Below, in pieces: positions 1-5,926 of a stretch of 5,926 nucleotides of DNA. Under the pieces are notes generated by a model. The model saw only the letters and a program-made list of their open reading frames with translations. It was not told where the DNA came from and did not search any database. The stretch is from an uncultured Collinsella sp. (GTDB lineage Bacteria; Actinomycetota; Coriobacteriia; Coriobacteriales; Coriobacteriaceae). Position numbers and translations under genes: made by a program. The first letter of the stretch is position 1, and each line of letters starts with the position of its first letter. The stretch spans positions 1 through 5,926 of the forward strand of contig URWQ01000104.1 of assembly GCA_900551635.1 (NCBI GenBank), given 5' to 3'.

Positions 1-1888
<1,888 letters not shown>

Positions 1889-1909
1889 GGAATCACCTCT
1901 CTTGGGGTG

Positions 1910-1927
1910 GCCGCCCTACGGGGCGGC
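1910..1927 (-). promoter_or_regulatory. Stem-loop in the clpB leader
   Basis: A perfect 7-bp GC-only inverted repeat (GCCGCCC, loop CGTA, GGGCGGC in the mRNA sense) lies 21 bases upstream of the clpB ATG and 7 bases upstream of its ribosome binding site. It does not pair with the ribosome binding site itself, so it is not an obvious RNA thermometer. It could protect the 5' end of the mRNA or act in a heat-shock leader. The stem is seen directly; the role is inference. Confidence 0.45.
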
Positions 1928-1966
1928 TTCACGTTGTTCGAGAAGTATTGTTGCCAGCTTTGCGCG

Positions 1967-2025
1967 ATCTTATACACAAATCTAAGTCTCTATATATAAG
2001 ATTTTCTGAGTGATTGAAAGATAGG
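1967..2025 (-). promoter_or_regulatory. AT-rich probable clpB promoter zone with inverted repeat
   Basis: The only AT-rich block ahead of clpB. On the minus strand it offers TTTCAA, 17 bases, TATATA as a weak -35/-10 pair, and a further TATAAG nearer the gene. An 8-bp perfect inverted repeat (ATCTTATA at 1967-1974, TATAAGAT at 1995-2002, 20 bases apart) spans the block. A second one (AAATCT 1978-1983, AGATTT 2000-2005) lies inside it. Neither matches the HspR HAIR consensus (CTTGAGT-N7-ACTCAAG) or CIRCE. A start site here would give a leader of roughly 80-100 bases that includes the 1910-1927 stem. Promoter position is inference. Confidence 0.35.
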
Positions 2026-2063
2026 GGTAAAGATGTCGGCCCGCCGCCGCACAGGTGCGCTAC

Positions 2064-2122
2064 CGTCTCAATCTGTAACATCTATCGACCGTTTCTGGCT
2101 CCAGATGTTACAAATCGAGACG
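2064..2122. repeat. Inverted-repeat module 1 (TGTAACATCT / AGATGTTACA)
   Basis: Arms at 2064-2083 and 2103-2122 pair over 18 of 20 bases around a 19-base loop; the inner 10 bases (TGTAACATCT) are perfect. The same arm core returns in the module at 2147-2201, with left arms exactly 80 bases apart. There is no T-run on either side, so it is not a simple intrinsic terminator. The repetition suggests an intergenic repeat family or paired operator sites. Confidence 0.8.
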
Positions 2123-2146
2123 AACAGAAGACACCCGAATCGAAAA

Positions 2147-2201
2147 TCTAAATCTGTAACACCAGGCCCACTTTTAGCGGCCAAGGTGTTACAGATTAAG
2201 A
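2147..2201. repeat. Inverted-repeat module 2 (AATCTGTAACACC / GGTGTTACAGATT)
   Basis: Arms at 2147-2163 and 2185-2201 pair over 16 of 17 bases, with 13 perfect (AATCTGTAACACC). The 21-base loop contains a second GGCC/GGCC pairing (2165-2168 with 2179-2182), which extends the stem. It shares AATCTGTAACA with module 1, and where module 1 has T in the next arm position this has C, compensated on the other arm. That covariation suggests the paired structure or palindrome is what is kept. Confidence 0.8.
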
Positions 2202-2210
2202 CAAATCGAG

Positions 2211-2243
2211 CCGCCACAAAGGCGCCTGTCCCCTTTGTGGCGG
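2211..2243. repeat. REP-like palindrome, 12-bp perfect arms
   Basis: CCGCCACAAAGG (2211-2222) and CCTTTGTGGCGG (2232-2243) are perfect complements around a 9-base loop. Read on the minus strand the centre is GGGGACAGGCGCC, a phrase I associate with widespread bacterial REP elements (from memory, unverified). TTTT follows on the plus strand, so it could terminate plus-strand transcription. However, no plus-strand gene leads into it, because clpB reads away to the left. I therefore prefer REP to terminator. Confidence 0.7.
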
Positions 2244-2251
2244 TTTTCGAC

Positions 2252-2282
2252 AAAAAGAAGCCGCCCCGATAACAGAGGCGGC
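2252..2282 (-). terminator. Rho-independent terminator, leftward
   Basis: On the minus strand a GCCGCC stem (2277-2282), an 11-base loop and GGCGGC (2260-2265) are followed at once by TTCTTTTTG (2251-2259). This is a good intrinsic terminator for leftward transcripts. It lies 18 bases past the stop codon of the gene-tail remnant at 2301-2384, so it looks like that lost gene's own terminator. It would also insulate the clpB promoter. Confidence 0.65.
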
Positions 2283-2300
2283 ATCAAGCAAGTCCATTTC

Positions 2301-2329
2301 TTAGCGTCCCTCAAGACCCAACGAGAACG
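2301..2329. repeat. 29-bp perfect direct repeat, left copy
   Basis: The sequence starting TTAGCGTCCCTCAAGACC and ending GAGAACG is identical at 2301-2329 and 3387-3415, in the same orientation and 1086 bases apart. Matching stops at both edges. The two copies bracket the low-GC gene at 2696-3343, as attachment sites or a duplicated target would. Confidence 0.85.
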
Positions 2330-2384
2330 CAGCGATGGAATCGAGAACCGACAATAGCCCGTTCGCACAGATAGAGGCAGAGAT
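2301..2384 (-). pseudogene. 3' remnant of a minus-strand gene ending FSLGLEGR-stop
   Basis: On the minus strand 27 codons are open between a TGA (2385-2387) and a TAA (2301-2303). They end DSIAAFSLGLEGR and are followed by a terminator at 2252-2282. There is no plausible start codon with a ribosome binding site, so it is not a complete gene. The last nine codons plus stop lie within a 29-base sequence repeated exactly at 3387-3415, where the same frame gives ATATFSLGLEGR and the same stop. Conserved ending plus terminator suggest the tail of a gene whose front has been lost. A non-coding repeat that happens to be open remains possible. I do not recognise the parent protein. Confidence 0.4.
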
Positions 2385-2695
2385 TCAAGGTCAAAGTCCG
2401 GCTTAAACGGCTTAGCTATCGCACGTCACATTGTTCTCGTCGTCCCCCTATCGTATTTATAGTGCTTATAGTGAAAATAGTGAGTTTAGTGAGAAGAGTA
2501 TCGCTCAAAACTCGTGGACTCAATTATTGACCTCACGCCCAGAATGAGTGGGGCAAATACTTCTATTAGAGGTCAAATCGAAGCCCAATAGGGCCTTTTC
2601 GCCCCGTCATTTCGACCGATCGCTTTCTTTTGAATATTGTCGTAAGCTGGTATCACTTATCTTAATGAATGCATACTGTTTGCGAGGTACCCGCC
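2330..2695. other. Gene-free stretch ahead of the 2696 gene
   Basis: About 365 bases without a supportable gene beyond the remnant at its left end. Contents: the 9-bp iterons at 2456-2500; an 8-bp inverted repeat (TTGACCTC 2527-2534, GAGGTCAA 2569-2576, 34 bases apart); and a possible plus-strand promoter TTGTCG (2638-2643), 17 bases, CTTAAT (2661-2666), placed about 30 bases before the GTG start of the next gene. A 15-codon ORF at 2543 has no ribosome binding site. The stretch is visibly more AT-rich than the flanking housekeeping genes. Confidence 0.5.
2456..2500 (+). repeat. Five tandem 9-bp iterons, consensus NNNATAGTG
   Basis: Consecutive 9-mers read TTTATAGTG, CTTATAGTG, AAAATAGTG, AGTTTAGTG, AGAAGAGTA. 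TAGTG recurs at 2460, 2469, 2478 and 2487 in exact 9-base phase, with a degenerate fifth unit at 2496. Short direct repeats like this are typical binding sites for a repressor or initiator protein. They sit about 200 bases before the GTG of the 2696 gene, so they may regulate it or be left over from a lost neighbour. Confidence 0.7.
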
Positions 2696-3343
2696 GTGAA
2701 ACGCTCCACCTATATCGGCCTGCTCGTCTTAGCGTTTGCAATTACCGCAGTCGGCGTGGGCATTATCTATCTCGCATTTCTCCCTGCCTCGGCAACGCAG
2801 GCGGCGGTTGAAACCGTAAGCTACCCCATCGAAATCCTCACCGATATCATCAAACCCGATTCAATCACCGTCGATTTCGACGGTACGCCCGCAGCGCTTG
2901 GGGTCAGTAACTATCCCCGAATCGAACTTGGAGCCACGCGCTATACCCAAGATGAGCAGCTTATCGGCAAGGCAACCAGTTTACTCAAAGGCAAGACGTT
3001 TAAGCGATGGTACGGCGCCGCAATATATCGAGCCAAGAATGGCCAAATGGTTGGCGGGTATTATTCGACCCTTGAGCTCGATGCGGCAAACGGGAGCAGA
3101 TTGTGCAACGTCTCATACGACCCCGGCTACGTGGACAATGAAGGACCGGGGGTCTATATCTCGGATGGCGACGTAATCTACGTCATGGAGGGCGACCAGA
3201 CGGCAGTCGTCGATTTTATGGATCGGTGTACCGAAGATGCCTACGAACAAACTTGCGAGCCCGATCCGCAGACAGCGCGCAACAGTGGCTCGTCACGCAC
3301 TTGGCTATTTGACGATGAAATAACCTGGACCCCATCGAAATAA
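2696..3343 (+). CDS. Hypothetical membrane-anchored extracytoplasmic protein, 215 aa
   Basis: I do not recognise this family. I chose GTG at 2696 because GAGGT (2684-2688) lies 7 bases before it. The in-frame ATG at 2669 has no ribosome binding site and would add nine residues in front of the positive N-terminus. The protein starts MKRSTY, followed by one long hydrophobic segment (about 6-29), then PASATQAA, where a signal peptidase I site after ASA is possible. There is no lipobox cysteine. The rest (35-215) is soluble, acidic and rich in Tyr, Gly and Asp, consistent with a small beta-rich outside domain. It has three cysteines (137, 178, 187). The tail 188-200 looks unstructured. Codons such as CGA, ATA and TTA occur more than in the neighbouring genes, suggesting different ancestry. 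It converges on the transaldolase gene and is bracketed by the 29-bp direct repeat. No catalytic motif is visible. Confidence 0.8.
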   Translation: MKRSTYIGLLVLAFAITAVGVGIIYLAFLPASATQAAVETVSYPIEILTDIIKPDSITVDFDGTPAALGVSNYPRIELGATRYTQDEQLIGKATSLLKGKTFKRWYGAAIYRAKNGQMVGGYYSTLELDAANGSRLCNVSYDPGYVDNEGPGVYISDGDVIYVMEGDQTAVVDFMDRCTEDAYEQTCEPDPQTARNSGSSRTWLFDDEITWTPSK

Positions 3344-3386
3344 GGTCCCGCCGGGCAGGCAACTTTGTGGTGGTCCCGGTCAATTA
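3344..3386 (+). other. Short spacer with weak hairpin after the 2696-3343 gene
   Basis: CCGGG (3351-3355) can pair with CCCGG (3375-3379), with no T-run directly after, so it is at best a poor terminator. GGTCCCG occurs twice in direct orientation (3344-3350, 3372-3378). CTTTGTGGTGG (3363-3373) matches one arm of the 2211-2243 palindrome at 10 of 11 bases and may be a decayed half of the same repeat. Confidence 0.35.
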
Positions 3387-3415
3387 TTAGCGTCCCTCAA
3401 GACCCAACGAGAACG
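3387..3415. repeat. 29-bp perfect direct repeat, right copy
   Basis: Identical to 2301-2329. On the minus strand the open frame through it gives ATATFSLGLEGR then TAA, the same frame and ending as the left copy. Unlike the left copy it has no terminator after the stop codon. Eight bases to its right the 3424-3495 palindrome begins, which the left copy lacks. The two copies therefore share only this core. Confidence 0.85.
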
Positions 3416-3423
3416 TCGCGGTA

Positions 3424-3495
3424 GCCCCGGACACACCTTTCCCTCGGGCGACCCTCGCGAAGCGCGTGAGCGATAGGGAAAGGAAAGGCCGGGGC
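3424..3495. repeat. Two-part palindrome downstream of the transaldolase gene
   Basis: Outer arms GCCCCGG (3424-3430) and CCGGGGC (3489-3495), and inner arms CCTTTCCCT (3436-3444) and AGGGAAAGG (3475-3483), are perfect complements separated by a symmetric 5 x 5 internal loop. A further CGCG-AAG-CGCG hairpin (3456-3466) sits at the tip. It lies 30 bases after the transaldolase stop codon. No T-run follows on either strand, so it is not a standard intrinsic terminator. It may be a repeat element or protect the mRNA 3' end. Confidence 0.65.
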
Positions 3496-3525
3496 GAACA
3501 ACCCGCGGCGCAGCCAGTGTTCGCG

Positions 3526-4230
3526 TTACGGCAGGATATGGAAGCCGAGCGAGGCGATATCCTTGGCAAAGCCGCGGACGGTGTCGAGCGAAACCTCGTA
3601 CGGGTCGCGGCCGATGTTCTTGCGCTTGGCCAGGATGCTGTTGGGCACCGTGATGATCTGGCAACCGCAGGCCTCGGCCTGGTAAATGTTGATGAGCTCG
3701 CGCGTGGACGCCCACAGGACCTCGCAGTTGGGCTTGGCGGCGGCCTTCTTGACCGACTCCGTCATAAACGGAATGGGATCGACGCCGGTGTCGGCGATGC
3801 GGCCGGCAAAGAGCGAGATGATAGACGGCGTCTCGGCGTCAACGGCCTCGACCATCTCGTCGACCTGCGTAGGCGTAAAGATGGTGGTGACGTTGACCTT
3901 GATGCCGTCGGCCGAAAGCTTGCGGACCAACTCGGCGGTGGACTCGCCCTTGGTGGTCACGCACGGAATCTTGACGTAGACGTTCTCGGCCCAGGTAGCG
4001 ATCTCGCGCGCCTCGACCTCCATGGTCTCGACGTCGTCGGCAAAGACCTCGAACGAGACGGACACATCGGTGATGTGGGTCAGGACCTCCTTGGCAAACG
4101 CGCGGTAATCCGTCACGCCGCCCTTCTTCATAAGGGACGGGTTGGTCGTGAAACCCTGAACGTTGCCGTTCTCGTACATGTCGAGCATGCCTTCGAGGTT
4201 TGCACCGTCAGCGAACACCTTGATTGCCAT
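3526..4230 (-). CDS. tal: Transaldolase, short TalC/FSA-type, 234 aa
   Basis: Transfers a dihydroxyacetone unit from sedoheptulose 7-phosphate to glyceraldehyde 3-phosphate in the cytoplasmic non-oxidative pentose phosphate pathway. The start is ATG at 4230, with GAAAGGA (4240-4246) 9 bases before it. An upstream in-frame ATG would lie ahead of this ribosome binding site. The protein starts MAIKVFADGANLEGML. Seen in order: the conserved Asp (D8), TTNPSL (28-33), the Schiff-base lysine K87 in VYVKIP, NVTTIF (113-118), SLFAGRIADTG (139-149). Family knowledge separates transaldolases from fructose-6-phosphate aldolases by Glu versus Gln and Phe versus Tyr. Here VSFEVF gives E61 and TTIF gives F118, so transaldolase is favoured. 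The length, a little above the 215-220 usual for this short family, is normal. It is read in the same direction as the HAD gene upstream but 193 bases away, so probably has its own promoter. Confidence 0.9.
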   Translation of the reverse strand: MAIKVFADGANLEGMLDMYENGNVQGFTTNPSLMKKGGVTDYRAFAKEVLTHITDVSVSFEVFADDVETMEVEAREIATWAENVYVKIPCVTTKGESTAELVRKLSADGIKVNVTTIFTPTQVDEMVEAVDAETPSIISLFAGRIADTGVDPIPFMTESVKKAAAKPNCEVLWASTRELINIYQAEACGCQIITVPNSILAKRKNIGRDPYEVSLDTVRGFAKDIASLGFHILP

Positions 4231-4423
4231 CTGCCTGATTCCTTTCGTTAGCATACGGCCGATAAACTGCTAAACACTTTACCTATGTTTATCAAGGCGT
4301 GAGCTGCGGGTTTTTATCTTCTCGGCGAACGGTATAAACACCTCAGTGTTTGGATTGATAAATCGATTGAGCATGCAAAAGCAAAGAGTCGCAGTTTGGG
4401 CAAACGTCAGAACGCGGGATTCA
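4231..4423 (-). promoter_or_regulatory. Spacer between HAD gene and transaldolase gene, probable tal promoter
   Basis: Two small hairpins follow the HAD stop codon: GTTTG/CAAAC (4394-4405) and AAACAC/GTGTTT with a 4-base loop (4336-4351). Neither has a T-run, so HAD termination is unclear. Nearer the transaldolase gene the minus strand is AT-rich, with TTGATA (4290-4295) as the best -35 candidate and TATGCT (4250-4255) as a possible -10. Their spacing to good partners is poor, so the promoter is only tentative. No gene is seen here. Confidence 0.3.
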
Positions 4424-5251
4424 TTAGATGAGGCCGAAATGCTGCATCGCTGTGACGGTACCGTCGCGTGCGACATCGTCGGTCACGTAGTCGGCGACCG
4501 CCTTGACCTCGGGCATGGCGTTACCCATGGCCACGGCTGTCTCGACGGCGGCGAGCATGCCCAGGTCGTTGCCCGAATCGCCAAAGCCAAAGGTGCGTGC
4601 ATTTCCCTCGCGGCCCAGATACGCCAGCGCTCGCGCCACGCCCACGCCCTTGTCAATGCCCTTGGGGCTCAGCTCGCGATTCTGGCCACCGGTGTTGCAC
4701 AGCTCAAACTCGCGATCGATAAAGCCGTCATCGTTGGCTACGCGAGCCAAACTGGGCACATTGAGGCATACCTTGCCCACGCGCAGACTGCCGTCGACGC
4801 GCATTTCCTCGGTGCTGTGCACCACAGAAGTGCCGATCAGAGACGACTGCTCAACACCCGCGGGTTCCAGGGCAAAAGTAGCCACGTTGGTCTCGAAAAA
4901 GGCCTCAATCCCTGCCGCGGCCATACGGCGCGCAAGCTCCTCAATAACGTCCTCGTCAAAGCAGTCCTCATGCACCACGCGGCCCTCGACCTCGAGCGTG
5001 GCGCCCGCCATGGCAACGACGCCCGCGGGGTCGAGCGCACGCAGGCTATCGGCAATGAGCCACAGGGGGCGACCCGTGCAGATAAACGCCTTGTGTCCCG
5101 CGTCGCGCAGACGATGAAACGCCTCGACGACCGCCTGCGAGGGGCGAACCGCCGAAAAGTCCTTGTCGGTCATGTTGTCGGGATCGAACGACGTCAGCGT
5201 GCCGTCCACGTCAAAAAAGAGCACAGCGGGTTCGGGACACGCATCAATCAT
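4424..5251 (-). CDS. Cof-type HAD-IIB hydrolase (sugar-phosphate phosphatase family), 275 aa
   Basis: A cytoplasmic Mg-dependent phosphatase of the haloacid dehalogenase superfamily, subclass IIB. Members usually act on sugar phosphates or similar small phosphate esters; the exact substrate cannot be read from sequence. The start is ATG at 5251, with GAAAGGA (5258-5264) 6 bases before it. A longer frame to 5287 would start ahead of this ribosome binding site. Motif I is FFDVDGTLT (nucleophile D14, acid/base D16). Motif II is ICTGRP (T59). Motif III is the lysine in SPKGIDKG (K201 likely). Motif IV is GFGDSGNDLGML (D225, D229). All four are intact. The cap lies between motifs II and III (about 85-190), the type II position. 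The length fits the 260-280 usual for Cof proteins. It is transcribed away from the rlmL-like gene across a 75-base spacer. Confidence 0.92.
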   Translation of the reverse strand: MIDACPEPAVLFFDVDGTLTSFDPDNMTDKDFSAVRPSQAVVEAFHRLRDAGHKAFICTGRPLWLIADSLRALDPAGVVAMAGATLEVEGRVVHEDCFDEDVIEELARRMAAAGIEAFFETNVATFALEPAGVEQSSLIGTSVVHSTEEMRVDGSLRVGKVCLNVPSLARVANDDGFIDREFELCNTGGQNRELSPKGIDKGVGVARALAYLGREGNARTFGFGDSGNDLGMLAAVETAVAMGNAMPEVKAVADYVTDDVARDGTVTAMQHFGLI

Positions 5252-5264
5252 ATGGGTTCCTTTC

Positions 5265-5326
5265 GAGGATAAGGGCAAACGAAGCATCCATCATATAATG
5301 GAGCGACGCAACCAGAGAGGTCACCC
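5265..5326. promoter_or_regulatory. Divergent promoter region, HAD gene / rlmL
   Basis: A perfect plus-strand TATAAT (5294-5299) has no good -35 at 16-18 bases upstream. It would start transcription about 20 bases before the 5327 ATG, giving a very short leader containing AGAGAGG (5314-5320), the ribosome binding site 6 bases before that ATG. On the minus strand the same bases read CATTATATGATG. This offers TATGAT or CATTAT as a -10 for the HAD gene, with GTGACC as a -35 about 18 bases before CATTAT. The two promoters therefore appear to overlap face to face. Confidence 0.5.
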
Positions 5327-5926
5327 ATGGAATTTTACGCAAGCTGCCCCGAAGGCTTTGAGTCCGCACTCGCCGATGAGCTTAAACGCCTCGGGCTTTC
5401 GCATGTTCGCCGGCTGAAGGGCCGCGCCACGTTTGAGGGCGAGCTCGAAGAAGGCTACCGCGCCTGTCTGTGGTCGCGCCTAGCGAGCCGCGTGTTTGCG
5501 GTGCTCGGGCGCTTTGAGGCGCAGGATGCCGATGAGCTGTACGATAGCGTTTACGACATCGCCTGGGAGAACATCGTCCGCCCCGGCGCCACCATTGCCA
5601 TCACCGCCCGCGGCGTGACCGAGCAGCTGCGCAACACGCGCTTCTCGGCCCTGCGCGCCAAGGACGCGCTGTGCGACCGTCTGGCCGAGACCACGGGCCG
5701 TCGCGCCGATGTCGATGCCGCCGACCCCGATGTTCACCTGTTGCTTTCGCTGCGTCAGCGCCGCGCGAGCATCAGCCTGGACCTTTCGGGCGACCCGCTG
5801 TTCAAGCGTCTGCCGCCCGCTGCGACTCGTGCCGGCGAGGGCGCACACGTGTTGCGCCCCGACTACGCCGCCCTGGTGCTGGCGCAGGTCGGCTGGACCG
5901 CACTATGCGAGCGCGAGCTGACGGCC
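5327..5926 (+). CDS. rlmL: RlmL-type 23S rRNA methyltransferase, N-terminal 200 residues (runs off the window)
   Basis: RlmL methylates N2 of G2445 in 23S rRNA; in many bacteria it is the front half of a fused RlmKL that also makes m7G2069. The ATG at 5327 follows AGAGAGG by 6 bases. The protein starts MEFYASCPEGFESALADELK, the usual RlmL opening, where E. coli has FASTARGLEELLKTEL. LWSRLASRV (48-56) closely matches E. coli LMWSRLASRI. The THUMP RNA-binding domain follows (about 45-155), ending in SISLDLSGDPL, the equivalent of E. coli SIALDLSGDGL. The linker into the methyltransferase domain (HVLRPDYAALVLAQVGW) has just begun at the window edge, so the catalytic motifs and any RlmK fusion lie outside. 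The E. coli GYR after LSGD is replaced here by FKRLPP, which I take as lineage variation. Confidence 0.9.
   Translation, partial: MEFYASCPEGFESALADELKRLGLSHVRRLKGRATFEGELEEGYRACLWSRLASRVFAVLGRFEAQDADELYDSVYDIAWENIVRPGATIAITARGVTEQLRNTRFSALRAKDALCDRLAETTGRRADVDAADPDVHLLLSLRQRRASISLDLSGDPLFKRLPPAATRAGEGAHVLRPDYAALVLAQVGWTALCERELTA

Noticed and set aside
1967..2025. HspR HAIR or HrcA CIRCE site ahead of clpB
   Set aside because: Neither CTTGAGT-N7-ACTCAAG nor the TTAGCACTC/GAGTGCTAA pair is present.
2064..2201. CRISPR array
   Set aside because: There are only two modules. The repeated units are the paired arms of each palindrome, not repeats separated by unique spacers, and no cas gene is nearby.
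2033..2272. Open frames 2033-2272 (plus) and 2068-2253 (minus) over the palindromes
   Set aside because: They consist almost wholly of the inverted repeats. The repeated ICN in the minus translation is explained by the tandem modules, and neither frame has a good ribosome binding site.
2527..2576. TTGACCTC/GAGGTCAA inverted repeat as an operator
   Set aside because: Arms of 8 bases 34 apart are too short and far apart to be convincing, with no promoter placed on them.
2389..2577. CtsR heptads (GGTCAAA at 2389-2395 and 2571-2577)
   Set aside because: CtsR sites are two heptads three bases apart. These are about 180 bases apart, far from clpB, and the organism type is not one in which CtsR is expected.
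3387..3569. Minus-strand open frame ending FSLGLEGR as a gene
   Set aside because: Its first third overlaps the 3' end of the well-supported transaldolase gene. The rest is the translated palindrome and repeat, and it has no ribosome binding site.
3466..4251. Plus-strand open frame opposite the transaldolase gene
   Set aside because: It is antisense to a gene with all catalytic residues intact. The translation is Gly/Asp/Leu/Val-rich with no recognisable motif.
4346..5272. Plus-strand open frame opposite the HAD gene
   Set aside because: It is antisense to a gene with all four HAD motifs. The translation is biased toward His, Ala and Arg, as GC-rich shadows are.

Overview
The window looks like a short piece of a high-GC Actinobacterial genome, most likely a gut Coriobacteriia of the Collinsella type. 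I infer this from the GC-rich third codon positions, the GAAAGGA-type ribosome binding sites, and the combination of an RlmKL-type methyltransferase, a TalC-type transaldolase and intergenic palindromes. This is recognition, not a database match. Both ends cut through genes, so the piece may be a whole contig.

Layout, left to right. Positions 1-1888 (minus strand) hold the 5' two thirds of clpB, the disaggregase chaperone. It has an N-domain, a complete first AAA+ module and a coiled-coil M-domain. Its last ~49 codons stop looking like ClpB and look like ClpX. The switch falls exactly at the VIGQDEA motif that both families share, and codon use changes there. Either this is a ClpB/ClpX fusion or, more probably, a recombinant or assembly chimera at the contig end. 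Positions 1889-2695 hold no convincing gene. They carry the clpB leader and AT-rich promoter zone, two tandem ~80-bp inverted-repeat modules, a 33-bp REP-like palindrome, a minus-strand terminator, a gene-tail remnant and a run of 9-bp iterons. Positions 2696-3343 (plus) encode an unrecognised 215-residue membrane-anchored protein of lower GC than its neighbours. A perfect 29-bp direct repeat (2301-2329 and 3387-3415) brackets this island.

Positions 3424-3495 form a two-part palindrome after the transaldolase gene. Positions 3526-4230 (minus) encode a short transaldolase. Positions 4424-5251 (minus) encode a Cof-type HAD hydrolase. A 75-bp divergent promoter region follows, then the start of an RlmL-like 23S rRNA methyltransferase (5327-5926, plus, cut by the window end).

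The named genes are housekeeping functions: protein disaggregation, pentose phosphate metabolism, phosphate-ester hydrolysis and rRNA modification. They do not form one operon or one system. The unusual material is the chimeric clpB end and the repeat-rich accessory island between clpB and the transaldolase gene.
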